Positions 7,357 through 14,737 of a stretch of DNA of 16,655 nucleotides are shown here, in pieces. The notes below the pieces were generated by a model. The model saw only the letters and a list, made by a program, of their open reading frames with translations, had not been told where the DNA came from and searched no databases. Both the position numbers and the translations under genes were made by a program. Source of the stretch: DAIDKA01 sp049792815 (GTDB taxonomy: Bacteria; Pseudomonadota; Gammaproteobacteria; Steroidobacterales; Steroidobacteraceae); assembly GCA_049792815.1 (NCBI GenBank), contig JBARBG010000071.1, positions 1 through 16,655 on the forward strand. The letters run 5' to 3'. Position 1 is the stretch's first letter. Each line of letters begins with the position of its first letter.

Positions 7357-9972
7357 ATGCAGGACAGCTACGACCCGGCGGCCATCGAACGGGCCGCCCA
7401 GGCCTATTGGGAGCGGACCGGCGCCTTCGCGGCCCGTGAGACGCCCGGCGCGTCCAAGTACTACTGCCTGTCCATGTTCCCGTATCCGTCGGGGCGGCTG
7501 CACATGGGGCATGTGCGCAACTACACCATCGGCGACGTGCTCGCGCGCTTCATGCGCATGCAGGGTCGCAATGTCATGCAGCCCATGGGCTGGGATGCCT
7601 TCGGGCTGCCGGCCGAGAATGCGGCCATGCAAAACGGTGTGCCGCCGGCCAAGTGGACGCGCGACAACATCGCCTACATGAAGCGCCAGCTGCAGTCGCT
7701 GGGGCTGGCCATCGATTGGCGGCGTGAGGTCGCGACCTGCGATCCGGCCTACTACCGCTGGAACCAGTGGTTGTTCCTGCGCATGCTGGACAGCGGCATC
7801 GCGTATCGGCGCACCGGTGTCGTGAACTGGGATCCGGTGGATCAGACGGTGCTGGCCAATGAGCAGGTCATCGATGGTCGTGGCTGGCGCACCGGGGCGC
7901 TCATCGAGAAGCGCGAAATCCCGATGTACTACCTGAACATCACGCGCTACGCCCAGGAGCTTCTCGACGCGCTCCCGGGGCTTGATTGGCCGGAGCGCGT
8001 GCGGCTGATGCAGGCCAACTGGATCGGTCGCAGCGAAGGCACCGAGATCAGTTTCGCCTACGACCCGCAGCTGGCGCAGCTGATGGGCGCCGGCAGTCTG
8101 AAGGTGTTCACGACGCGCGCTGACACGCTGTTCGGCGCGACCTTCATGGCGATCGCGGCCGAGCATCCCATTGCCACCGCGGTCGCCGCGCGCAACCCCG
8201 GCATCGCCGGGTTCGTGGCGCAGTGCAAGCGCGGCAGCGTCATGGAAGCCGACATCGCCGTCCAGGAGAAGAAGGGCGTGCGCACCGGGTTGCATGTGCT
8301 GCATCCGTTCACCGGCAGGCCGGTCGAAATATGGATCGCCAATTATGTGCTCATGGCCTATGGCGAAGGTGCCGTGATGGGCGTGCCGGCCCACGATCAG
8401 CGCGATTTCGAATTCGCGATGCGCTCGGGCATCCCCATCCAGACCGTGGTCAAATCGGCCACCGGCGCCTACGACACGGTGAGTGCGCCCTGGCAGGATG
8501 CCTACGGCGAGTACGGTGTCACGGTGAATTCCGGAAAGTTCTCCGGCCTGGATTACCAGGCGGCCGTGGACGCCATTGCCGCGGCCCTCGAGGCGCGCGG
8601 CATTGGCCGCAAGCGCGTGCAGTTCAGGCTGCGCGACTGGGGGATTTCGCGCCAGCGGTACTGGGGCTGCCCGATACCTCTGATCCATTGCGCGAGCTGC
8701 GGCGAAGTGCCGGTGCCGGACGATGAGCTGCCGGTGCTGCTGCCCGAAAACCTGGTTCCCGATGGCAGCGGCAATCCGCTTGCCAAGTCCGTCGCGTTCT
8801 ACGAATGCCGCTGTCCGCGCTGTGGGGCCGCGGCGCGTCGCGAAACCGACACCATGGACACCTTCGTCGACTCCTCCTGGTACTTCCTGCGCTATGCGAG
8901 TTTCGACAATGCGCAGGCCATGGTGGATGAGCGGGCCCGGTACTGGATGCCGGTCGACCAGTACGTCGGCGGCATCGAGCACGCGATCCTGCACCTGCTG
9001 TATTCGAGGTTCTGGACCAAGGTCATGCGCGACCTGAAGCTGCCCAGCGTCGATGAGCCCTTCAGCCACCTTCTGACCCAGGGCATGGTGCTGAACGATA
9101 TCTATTCACTGGATCTTGCCGACGGCCGGCGCCAGTTCTTCGACCCGGCGCAGGTCACGCGCACCGACAATGCGGACGGCAGCAAGCGTTACAGCACGCA
9201 GCTGCCCGGCGGTGAAGTCGTCGCCGTGCAGCACGACGGCCTGGGCAAGATGGCCAAGTCGAGCAACAACGGGGTCGATCCGCAGCAGCTGGTGGAGCGC
9301 TTCGGGGCCGATACGGTGCGGCTGTTCGTCATGTTCACCGCACCGCCCGAGCAGACCCTGGAGTGGTCCGATGAGGGCGTCCTGGGGTCGTCCCGCTTCC
9401 TGCGCCGGCTGTGGACCGTCGTGCATGAGCACGTCGCGGCCGGCGCCGTTCCCGCGCTTGCGGCATCCACGCTGGATGGCGGGCAGAAGGCCCTGCGCCG
9501 CATCGCACACCACACTCTGGCGAAGGTGACCGACGACATCGGGCGGCGCCGCACCTTCAACACCGCCATCGCTGCGGTCATGGAATTGCTCAACGCCCTG
9601 GGCCGCTTCGCCGATGCCTCGCCCCAGGGGCGTGCCGTACGCCAGGAAGCCTGCGAAGTTGTCGCCGTATGCCTCTCGCCTATCGTGCCGCATATGTGTC
9701 ACACGCTGTGGCAGGCGCTGGGCCATGAGGGCGCGCTGATCGATGAGCCCTGGCCAAAGCCCGATGCCGCAGCGCTGCTCCAGGATGAAATCGAGATCAG
9801 CGTGCAGGTGAACGGCAAGATGCGCGCGCGCGTCAGCGTCGCCGCCGGCGCCGATGAGTCGGCGGTGCGCGCCATTGTCATGGCGGACGAGCGTGTGCAG
9901 CGGTTCGTCGGCACGGCGCAGCCGCGCAAGCTGGTCTACGTGCCCGGCAAGCTGGTGAATATCGTTGTCTGA
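7357..9972 (+). CDS. leuS: Leucyl-tRNA synthetase
   Basis: A class I aminoacyl-tRNA synthetase that charges tRNA-Leu in the cytoplasm. The 871 residues match the bacterial norm (E. coli 860). The Rossmann fold begins with YPSGRLHMGHVRNY, whose HMGH (49-52) is the HIGH signature. The CP1 editing domain (about 225-420) shows FTTRADTLFG and GVPAHDQRD, the threonine-rich and aspartate sites that hydrolyse mischarged tRNA. A zinc ribbon is formed by C445/C448 and C485/C488. The second signature reads KMAKS (631-635) instead of KMSKS, followed by SNNGVDP. The anticodon-binding domain and C-terminal LeuRS domain (to VNGKMRARV and LVNIVV) are complete. The start has no clear ribosome binding site and lies 6 bases after the protease stop; lptE overlaps its end. 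Confidence 0.98.
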   Translation: MQDSYDPAAIERAAQAYWERTGAFAARETPGASKYYCLSMFPYPSGRLHMGHVRNYTIGDVLARFMRMQGRNVMQPMGWDAFGLPAENAAMQNGVPPAKWTRDNIAYMKRQLQSLGLAIDWRREVATCDPAYYRWNQWLFLRMLDSGIAYRRTGVVNWDPVDQTVLANEQVIDGRGWRTGALIEKREIPMYYLNITRYAQELLDALPGLDWPERVRLMQANWIGRSEGTEISFAYDPQLAQLMGAGSLKVFTTRADTLFGATFMAIAAEHPIATAVAARNPGIAGFVAQCKRGSVMEADIAVQEKKGVRTGLHVLHPFTGRPVEIWIANYVLMAYGEGAVMGVPAHDQRDFEFAMRSGIPIQTVVKSATGAYDTVSAPWQDAYGEYGVTVNSGKFSGLDYQAAVDAIAAALEARGIGRKRVQFRLRDWGISRQRYWGCPIPLIHCASCGEVPVPDDELPVLLPENLVPDGSGNPLAKSVAFYECRCPRCGAAARRETDTMDTFVDSSWYFLRYASFDNAQAMVDERARYWMPVDQYVGGIEHAILHLLYSRFWTKVMRDLKLPSVDEPFSHLLTQGMVLNDIYSLDLADGRRQFFDPAQVTRTDNADGSKRYSTQLPGGEVVAVQHDGLGKMAKSSNNGVDPQQLVERFGADTVRLFVMFTAPPEQTLEWSDEGVLGSSRFLRRLWTVVHEHVAAGAVPALAASTLDGGQKALRRIAHHTLAKVTDDIGRRRTFNTAIAAVMELLNALGRFADASPQGRAVRQEACEVVAVCLSPIVPHMCHTLWQALGHEGALIDEPWPKPDAAALLQDEIEISVQVNGKMRARVSVAAGADESAVRAIVMADERVQRFVGTAQPRKLVYVPGKLVNIVV

Positions 9973-10471
9973 GCCACGCGCAGCAGCAGCGGTCCGGCTC
10001 GCGGCCCTGGCTGTGGGGCTGGCGGTGATGCTGGCGGGATGCGGCTTCCATCTGCAGGGACACTCGCCGTTGCCCAGACAGTTCAAGCTCTCGTACGTGG
10101 ATGCGAGCGACCGCCAGAGCGATTTCGTGCAGGGACTGCGCAATGCACTGCTGGTGGCGGGTGTCGAGCTCACCGACGATACCAAGACCGCCACCGCGAC
10201 GGTGCATGTGCTCGACGACAGGCACACCCAGCGCGTGCTATCGGTATCGCCGGATAACCTGCCGCGCGAGTATGAGCTGACCTATACCGTGCGCTTCTCG
10301 GTGACCGCCGGCGACAAGGAGCTGCTGGCCGCCCAGGAAGTCTCCACCACACGCGAGTACAGCTTCACGGTGAGCGAACTTCTGGCCAAGGAAAACGAGG
10401 AAGCCATTCTGCAGGCGGCCCTGGCGCATGATCTGGTTGACGTCGTCATGCGCCGCCTCTCCACTCTCTAG
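9965..10471 (+). CDS. lptE: LPS-assembly lipoprotein LptE
   Basis: An outer-membrane lipoprotein that plugs the LptD barrel in the last step of LPS export. The 168 residues begin with a lipoprotein signal: basic residues R5 and R11, a hydrophobic run, and the lipobox LAGC with C26 as the acylated residue, followed by GFHLQG, the usual N-terminus of mature LptE. The start is TTG at 9965, inside the leuS 3' end (8-base overlap). Later in-frame start codons would remove the basic n-region, and GGTGA lies six bases upstream. Its maturation needs Lnt, encoded upstream in the same block. The leuS-lptE order is conserved in gammaproteobacteria; holA, the usual next gene, is displaced by about 5.3 kb here. 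The stop TAG is in a CTAG. Confidence 0.93.
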   Translation: MSEPRAAAAVRLAALAVGLAVMLAGCGFHLQGHSPLPRQFKLSYVDASDRQSDFVQGLRNALLVAGVELTDDTKTATATVHVLDDRHTQRVLSVSPDNLPREYELTYTVRFSVTAGDKELLAAQEVSTTREYSFTVSELLAKENEEAILQAALAHDLVDVVMRRLSTL

Positions 10472-10490
10472 CACACGGAGCCTGCGACGC

Positions 10491-10973
10491 ATGCTGCGGC
10501 TGGCCACCATGGATCGTGTCGAGCTGGCGCTGGTGCTGCATCACTATGGACTTAACCTGCGGCTGAGCGCCCCGCACGAGAGCATTCCCGGGTCCTACTG
10601 GGGCGAGAGTGAAGCGGGGCTCAAGGGCGATGTGCTGTATGCGCGCCTGGATACGCCGCTGCATTCGGTGCTGCACGAAGCCAGTCACTACCTGTGCATG
10701 ACCCCAGAGCGTCGTGCGGGCCTGGATCGTGACGCCGGCGGTGACGATGCCGAAGAGTCCGCGGTGTGCTACCTGCAGATCCTGCTGGCCGATGCGCTGC
10801 CGGAAGTGGGGCGTGAGCGCATGATGAAGGACATGGATGAATGGGGCTACAGCTTCCGCCTCGGCAGCACCCGCGCCTGGTTTGAGGGCGATGCCGGAGA
10901 TGCGCGTGAGTGGCTGCGCGCCCGCGGCATCATTCGCGAAGACGGATCCCTGAGCGGCGAACTGCGCTACTAG
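10491..10973 (+). CDS. Uncharacterised protein with HExxH motif, possible zinc metallopeptidase
   Basis: A 160-residue soluble protein that I do not recognise. It carries LHSVLHEASHYLCM, an HExxH motif (H62, E63, H66) set in a hydrophobic helix as in zincins. About 23 residues on comes DDAEESAVCYLQILLAD, where E88 or E89 could be the third zinc ligand, much as in ImmA/IrrE-type gluzincins. There is no signal peptide or TM segment, so it is probably cytoplasmic. A C-terminal part (about 112-160) is acidic and Trp-rich. The ATG at 10491 has GGAG ten bases upstream; an ATG at 10509 is an alternative without a ribosome binding site. It lies 19 bases after lptE on the same strand and is likely cotranscribed. 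It converges on the ABC permease gene, sharing the CTAG at 10970-10973. A catalytic role is inference. Confidence 0.75.
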   Translation: MLRLATMDRVELALVLHHYGLNLRLSAPHESIPGSYWGESEAGLKGDVLYARLDTPLHSVLHEASHYLCMTPERRAGLDRDAGGDDAEESAVCYLQILLADALPEVGRERMMKDMDEWGYSFRLGSTRAWFEGDAGDAREWLRARGIIREDGSLSGELRY

Positions 10974-12379
10974 GGCTGGTTCAGCCGTACCGGCCTATGG
11001 ACGAGCCAGTCGATGCTTTGCCAGCGGCGTCCCGCGATGTGGCGCAGCACCGGCACCAGAAGGATCTCGATCCCCACCAGCCAAGGCAGCAGCAGCCCCG
11101 AAGCGTCCCATTGCCCACTCACGAAGGCGGCAGCCCCGAAGAGTATCTGCAGCAGCAGAATCAACCCCGCGGTGATCATGGTCAGCGCACCGCGCCATAC
11201 ATTTCCCCGAACCTGGAGCAGCCATACGTAAAGCAGGACCGCACCCGCGGCCACCGGCGCCGCCAGAATGGCGAAGACGATCATCGCCGGATGCTGGAAA
11301 CGGGTGCCGTAAATCACCAGCGGGCTGGCAAGCAGGAACGCCGTGATGTTGCCCACCAGCAATCTGCGCCAGCTGCCCCTCTCGACCAGCCGGAAGAGCT
11401 CGGCGCGACCCAGGCCCGGTTTGAGCCACAGGAAGCTGGCGCGGCGGGACAGCGCGTCCACCATGGCGACGGGGATGAGCGAGCCGAAGCAGCACAGTAC
11501 GAAGCCCCACATCAGCGCGGATTTGGCGGCAGGTTTCCCCAGCAGGAGGCCGAGCATGATGAAGGCAAACAGTACGCAGCTGGCCAGCGCGGTCAGGATG
11601 CTCGCGCGCCGCGGATTGGCGATGCCGCTGAGCAGGATCGCCATCGCCTGCTGCGTGTTGTAGCGCGGGATGGCGCCCGCGACCTCAGCACTCGCCGCCG
11701 CCGCCGACACGGCGCCGACGGCCGGATCCATCCGCTCGGCCACCCGTATGTGTCGCGCGGTGACAAGTCGGATGGCGAACAGGACCCATGCCAGCACACT
11801 GGCTGTCGATGCAGTGCCCAGACCAATCGGGCTCACCAGCATCGCGCCCAGAGGGCTGCGCATGAACCCGGGGAGGAAAACCAAAAGCAGGGCATAGGGC
11901 AGAAAGACGAGGATCCCCAGCCGGTATTGATTGACCCAGTAGAAGCACAGGAAATGCAGGGTCAGGCAGGCGAAGGCCATCACGAGCACCTGCGTCATCG
12001 CTTGGATCGCCGCAATGCCCGTCGCGTGCGCTGGCGCCGGGAGCAGCGCGCCGACGGCCACGCCGATGAATACCGCGAGCAGCAGTTGCGAAAGGAATGC
12101 GCCCGCTGCCAGCTTCAGTCGGCCGTGGGGAATTAACCAGATCGAGCGTGGGCCACAGATTGAACGAAAGTTGATGGCATCGGCGAAGAAGGGTGAGATC
12201 ACCGTGAGCATCACGCCCATGAATCCCAAGAACACGAACACAGACTGCGCCGAGGGGTACCAATGCGCCGCCAGGGCGCCGAGGCTCCCCAGCGTCATGG
12301 CGCTGCCGATCACCATCAGCCAGTTCTGCAGGCCGCTACCCCACAGCAGCAGCCACACCACGCGGGCGATGCCTTTCAC
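10970..12379 (-). CDS. ABC transporter permease, about 12 TM segments
   Basis: An integral membrane protein of 469 residues with two sets of about six hydrophobic segments (roughly 17-37, 46-64, 93-113, 125-147, 156-172, 190-206, and 263-281, 288-308, 343-359, 366-388, 400-420, 428-446). A charged cytoplasmic linker (207-260) joins them. This looks like a fused two-half permease that would pair with the ATPase encoded just upstream. The GTG start at 12379 overlaps the ATPase stop as GTGA; an open frame further upstream runs inside the ATPase gene and is not coding. No substrate motif is visible. Together with a YtrA-like GntR repressor, an export or envelope-stress role like that of B. subtilis Ytr is a guess from family context. 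The stop CTAG is shared with the convergent HExxH gene. Confidence 0.85.
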   Translation of the reverse strand: MKGIARVVWLLLWGSGLQNWLMVIGSAMTLGSLGALAAHWYPSAQSVFVFLGFMGVMLTVISPFFADAINFRSICGPRSIWLIPHGRLKLAAGAFLSQLLLAVFIGVAVGALLPAPAHATGIAAIQAMTQVLVMAFACLTLHFLCFYWVNQYRLGILVFLPYALLLVFLPGFMRSPLGAMLVSPIGLGTASTASVLAWVLFAIRLVTARHIRVAERMDPAVGAVSAAAASAEVAGAIPRYNTQQAMAILLSGIANPRRASILTALASCVLFAFIMLGLLLGKPAAKSALMWGFVLCCFGSLIPVAMVDALSRRASFLWLKPGLGRAELFRLVERGSWRRLLVGNITAFLLASPLVIYGTRFQHPAMIVFAILAAPVAAGAVLLYVWLLQVRGNVWRGALTMITAGLILLLQILFGAAAFVSGQWDASGLLLPWLVGIEILLVPVLRHIAGRRWQSIDWLVHRPVRLNQP

Positions 12380-13254
12380 GAGTGGAACTCCACGAAGATG
12401 TCCTCGAGGCTCAGGGGCTCCACCGCGATATCGGCGTTGAGTTCCAGGCGCAGGCGCTGCGCCTCGTGCTCGCTCCATTGCGTGACCACGGCACTGGCGC
12501 GCTCGGCCGTGACCTGCTGCGCGAGGGCGCTGGGCAGCGGCAGTGTCCGGGGCAGGAGCTGGCGCGAGTTGATGCTGAGGCGCACGACGTTCTCCTTCAG
12601 AGTGTCCAGCGGGCCCGCCCACACGATGGCGCCCTTGCGCAAAATCCAGATCACATCCGCCACGCGCTCGAGGTCCGATATGATGTGGGTGGAGAACAGC
12701 ACGGTGCGCGACTGATCGCCGGCGATGGCAATCATCTCCCTGAGGAATTCGCGTCGCGAGATCGGATCGAGGCTGGCCACCGGCTCATCCAGCAGCAACA
12801 GCGACGGTTCATGGCCCAGCGCCAGCAGGATCGACAGCTTCTGGCGTTCGCCACCGGAAAGCTTGAAGACGATCCGGTCCAGGGGTACTTCCCACGCCGC
12901 CTGGAGCCGCTCGATCAACGCGTGATTCCAGCGCTTTTGCAACGCGGCAGTCAGCGCCAGATGCTGTCTGCCGGTAAGATTGTTGACCAACTCATCCCGC
13001 TGCGGCACGAAGCCGATCCGGTCCTTGATCGCGGTCGGCAGCGTGAAGCTGTCATGGCCGAAGAGTTGGGCCGTCCCGGCCGTCGCGGGCGAAAAGCCGA
13101 GCAGGATATCCATCAGCGTGGTTTTGCCCGCGCCATTCTTGCCGATGATACCCACGACGCTGCCCGGGCTCACGTCCACCGTGATGTCGCGCAGAATGGA
13201 CTTGGTGCCGACGGACTTGCCCAGCATCCGAGTGCTCACCAGGGCTTCGGTCAT
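12376..13254 (-). CDS. ABC transporter ATP-binding protein
   Basis: A nucleotide-binding subunit of 292 residues. Walker A is GKNGAGKT (38-45), the Q-loop glutamine is Q85 (FVPQRDELV), the signature is LSGGERQ (132-138), Walker B is LLLLDEP (152-158), the D-loop is SLD, and the switch histidine is H190 (FSTHIISD). All catalytic residues are present. A C-terminal extension of about 75 residues follows the NBD, as often seen in drug/antibiotic-type (CcmA-like) ATPases. The ATG at 13254 overlaps the GntR stop (ATGA), and the stop overlaps the permease GTG, so the three genes are tightly coupled. The product should energise the 12-TM permease. The direction is probably export, judging from the NBD subfamily, and the substrate is unknown. 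Confidence 0.93.
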   Translation of the reverse strand: MTEALVSTRMLGKSVGTKSILRDITVDVSPGSVVGIIGKNGAGKTTLMDILLGFSPATAGTAQLFGHDSFTLPTAIKDRIGFVPQRDELVNNLTGRQHLALTAALQKRWNHALIERLQAAWEVPLDRIVFKLSGGERQKLSILLALGHEPSLLLLDEPVASLDPISRREFLREMIAIAGDQSRTVLFSTHIISDLERVADVIWILRKGAIVWAGPLDTLKENVVRLSINSRQLLPRTLPLPSALAQQVTAERASAVVTQWSEHEAQRLRLELNADIAVEPLSLEDIFVEFHS

Positions 13255-13652
13255 GAGTCCTCTCCCATTTTCCTGTCGATGAATTGGCAAAGTTCCGGGG
13301 AAGTCAGCTCCAGCTGCCGTGCCGCCAGCACCAGCGCGTCAACCTGGGATTCGACCTGCTTGAGTCGCTGTGACAGCGAGCCGGAATTGCGGCGGGCGGC
13401 CGCTATCGTCATGGGTTTGCCGCGATTACGCTGCAGCAGACCTTCGTTCTCCAGCAGGCTGTAGGCCTTGGAGATGGTGGTCGGGTTGACGGTGTACTGC
13501 GTGGCGACCTCGCGCACCGAGGGCAGCTCGGTGCCCGGCGTCAGCTGTCCGCTGGCCACCATGCGCCGTACCTGCTGGATGAGTTGCAGGTAGATCGGCA
13601 CGCCCGAACTGGGCTGCAGAGTGAAGATGCGCAGGGCAGGTACGTTTCCCAT
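13251..13652 (-). CDS. GntR-family (YtrA-like) transcriptional repressor
   Basis: A short regulator of 133 residues. The GntR winged helix (about 18-85) shows GVPIYLQLIQQVRRMVASGQ, LPSVREVA and VNPTTISKAYSLLE, the pattern of the YtrA subfamily. The tail after it (86-133) is a short helical dimerisation segment with no ligand-binding domain, which is the YtrA hallmark. Such genes usually head an operon with ABC transporter genes and repress it, as here. The ATG at 13652 is the only start that keeps the whole domain; no Shine-Dalgarno sequence precedes it. The palindrome at 13656-13679 and a -10 element lie immediately upstream, so the mRNA may be leaderless. The stop overlaps the ATPase ATG. 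Derepression by an envelope-active compound is inference from the family. Confidence 0.92.
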   Translation of the reverse strand: MGNVPALRIFTLQPSSGVPIYLQLIQQVRRMVASGQLTPGTELPSVREVATQYTVNPTTISKAYSLLENEGLLQRNRGKPMTIAAARRNSGSLSQRLKQVESQVDALVLAARQLELTSPELCQFIDRKMGEDS

Positions 13653-13655
13653 ATG

Positions 13656-13679
13656 AGTGTACGAGTATACTCATACACT
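13656..13679. promoter_or_regulatory. 24-bp palindromic operator for the GntR repressor
   Basis: AGTGTACGAGTATACTCATACACT is a dyad with 11 of 12 matching pairs; the one mismatch is the 62/73 pair. The core GAGTATACTC is perfect. It lies three bases before the GntR ATG and covers the candidate -10 TATACT. Position, symmetry and length are typical for a YtrA-type dimer. Binding by the adjacent GntR protein is inference. Confidence 0.75.
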
Positions 13680-13691
13680 TGGGATTTGCAA
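13664..13691 (-). promoter_or_regulatory. Promoter of the GntR-ABC operon, likely leaderless
   Basis: On the minus strand, TTGCAA (13691-13686, 4 of 6) is 16 bases before TATACT (13669-13664, 5 of 6). Transcription would begin about 5-8 bases downstream, near 13656-13659, leaving only a few bases before the ATG at 13652. The start codon lacks a ribosome binding site, which agrees with a leaderless transcript. The -10 lies inside the palindrome, so repressor binding would block RNA polymerase. Confidence 0.5.
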
Positions 13692-13702
13692 GCCTGGAGC
13701 GT

Positions 13703-14737
13703 CTAGGGACCGCGCACCCACGCCATGCCGTCGGGCTGGCCCAGGGGCGCGATCTGCCCGCGCACATTGAAGGTCTGCAGATCCACCACCGCGACCTTGC
13801 CGCCGCCGCTCACTGCCACATACGCCACGCCGCCGCCGGGCGGGATCAAGATCCCGGCGGCGCCGCCGCCCAGATCCAGCGACTTGATGGTGTGGTGCGT
13901 GGCAGCGTCCAAGACAATGAGGTTGGTGTGTTCCGGTTCGCGGGAACCGAAGTTCCCCAGTGCCGAAATCAGCACGTGGCGGCCATCGTGCGTGAACTTC
14001 AGGCGGTTCGCGCCATGTACCGGAATCGGGAAAGTCTGCAGCGCCTGTTTGCTCGCCAGGTCGATCACGGTGACCGTGCCATCCTGCGCATTGGCGGTCC
14101 ACAGCTGGCGGCCATCCGGTGTGACATCGAAGCCTTCGGCGCCGCGGCCGGCGCGAACGATGCTGATGTCCCAGAGTGTGACCGGCGCTGCAGCGCGCCC
14201 GAAGGCCGGGCGCAGGGCGCTCTCCAGGATGCAGACGGTGCCCGAGCGCACATTCGTGGTGTAGATGTGTTTCAGGTCCGGCGCGACCCAGAGCATGTGG
14301 GTCCGGTCCTGTCCGGTGCCCATGACCCAGTCAACGCGCGCCGCGACCGGGTCATAGCGTCCGATCAGTTTGCTGCTCTCTGCCGTGAAGTAAAGTTCGC
14401 CGCCGGCGAACTGAAGGCCATGCGCCGAGTGCAGCGCCCCCAGATCGATCGGCGCGAGCGGCATGCGGGATACGAGGTCGACACGCGAGATGATGTGCAG
14501 GTCACTGCCTTCGCCCCCGTAGTTGGAGATGTAGGCCACCTTGCCGTCGCTTCCCGCTTCCACCTCGTGCGGGTCGGGGCCGGAGGGAATCCGGGCCAGC
14601 ACCCGCAGCTGCAGCGGATCGACGATGGCGAGCTGCCGGCTGTCCTTCTCCAGCACCAGCAGCTGATCGGCCGCCGCCGCCGTTGCCAGCAGCGCCAGTG
14701 CGATGCCGACCACGAGTCTCATGCTGCGGGTATTCAT
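13703..14737 (-). CDS. Secreted YVTN-type beta-propeller protein
   Basis: A 344-residue protein with a signal peptide (hydrophobic 7-22, cleavage probably after AAA at 21-23). The rest consists of beta-propeller blades of about 40 residues with the YVTN pattern, for example GRQLWTANAQDGTVTVIDLA (209-228) and GGVAYVAVSGGGKVAVVDLQ (302-321), roughly seven in all. Such proteins lie in the periplasm or outside the cell and act as binding scaffolds or, rarely, enzymes. No catalytic residue can be assigned. The ATG at 14737 overlaps the stop of the upstream peptidase gene (ATGA), so the two are translationally coupled. The downstream GntR gene begins 50 bases on and has its own promoter. A second ATG, codon 6, would also give a working signal peptide. 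Confidence 0.85.
   Translation of the reverse strand: MNTRSMRLVVGIALALLATAAAADQLLVLEKDSRQLAIVDPLQLRVLARIPSGPDPHEVEAGSDGKVAYISNYGGEGSDLHIISRVDLVSRMPLAPIDLGALHSAHGLQFAGGELYFTAESSKLIGRYDPVAARVDWVMGTGQDRTHMLWVAPDLKHIYTTNVRSGTVCILESALRPAFGRAAAPVTLWDISIVRAGRGAEGFDVTPDGRQLWTANAQDGTVTVIDLASKQALQTFPIPVHGANRLKFTHDGRHVLISALGNFGSREPEHTNLIVLDAATHHTIKSLDLGGGAAGILIPPGGGVAYVAVSGGGKVAVVDLQTFNVRGQIAPLGQPDGMAWVRGP

Noticed and set aside
5905..9069. A 1054-codon open frame on the minus strand across the protease and leuS genes.
   Set aside because: It is antisense to two well-identified genes, shows no domain, and is rich in His/Arg/Gly/Ala as expected from reading GC-rich codons backwards. Long antisense frames are common at this GC content.
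10910..12136. A 408-codon plus-strand open frame through the permease gene.
   Set aside because: Its product is a Gln/His/Arg-rich sequence without a fold, and the opposite frame gives clear TM segments.
12380..12622. Upstream extension of the permease frame.
   Set aside because: It lies inside the ATPase gene and encodes a Pro/Arg/Ala-rich segment; the GTGA overlap at 12376-12379 marks a natural start.
13653..13702. Palindrome after the propeller gene read as an intrinsic terminator.
   Set aside because: There is no T-run after the stem. Its position over the GntR -10 suits an operator better.
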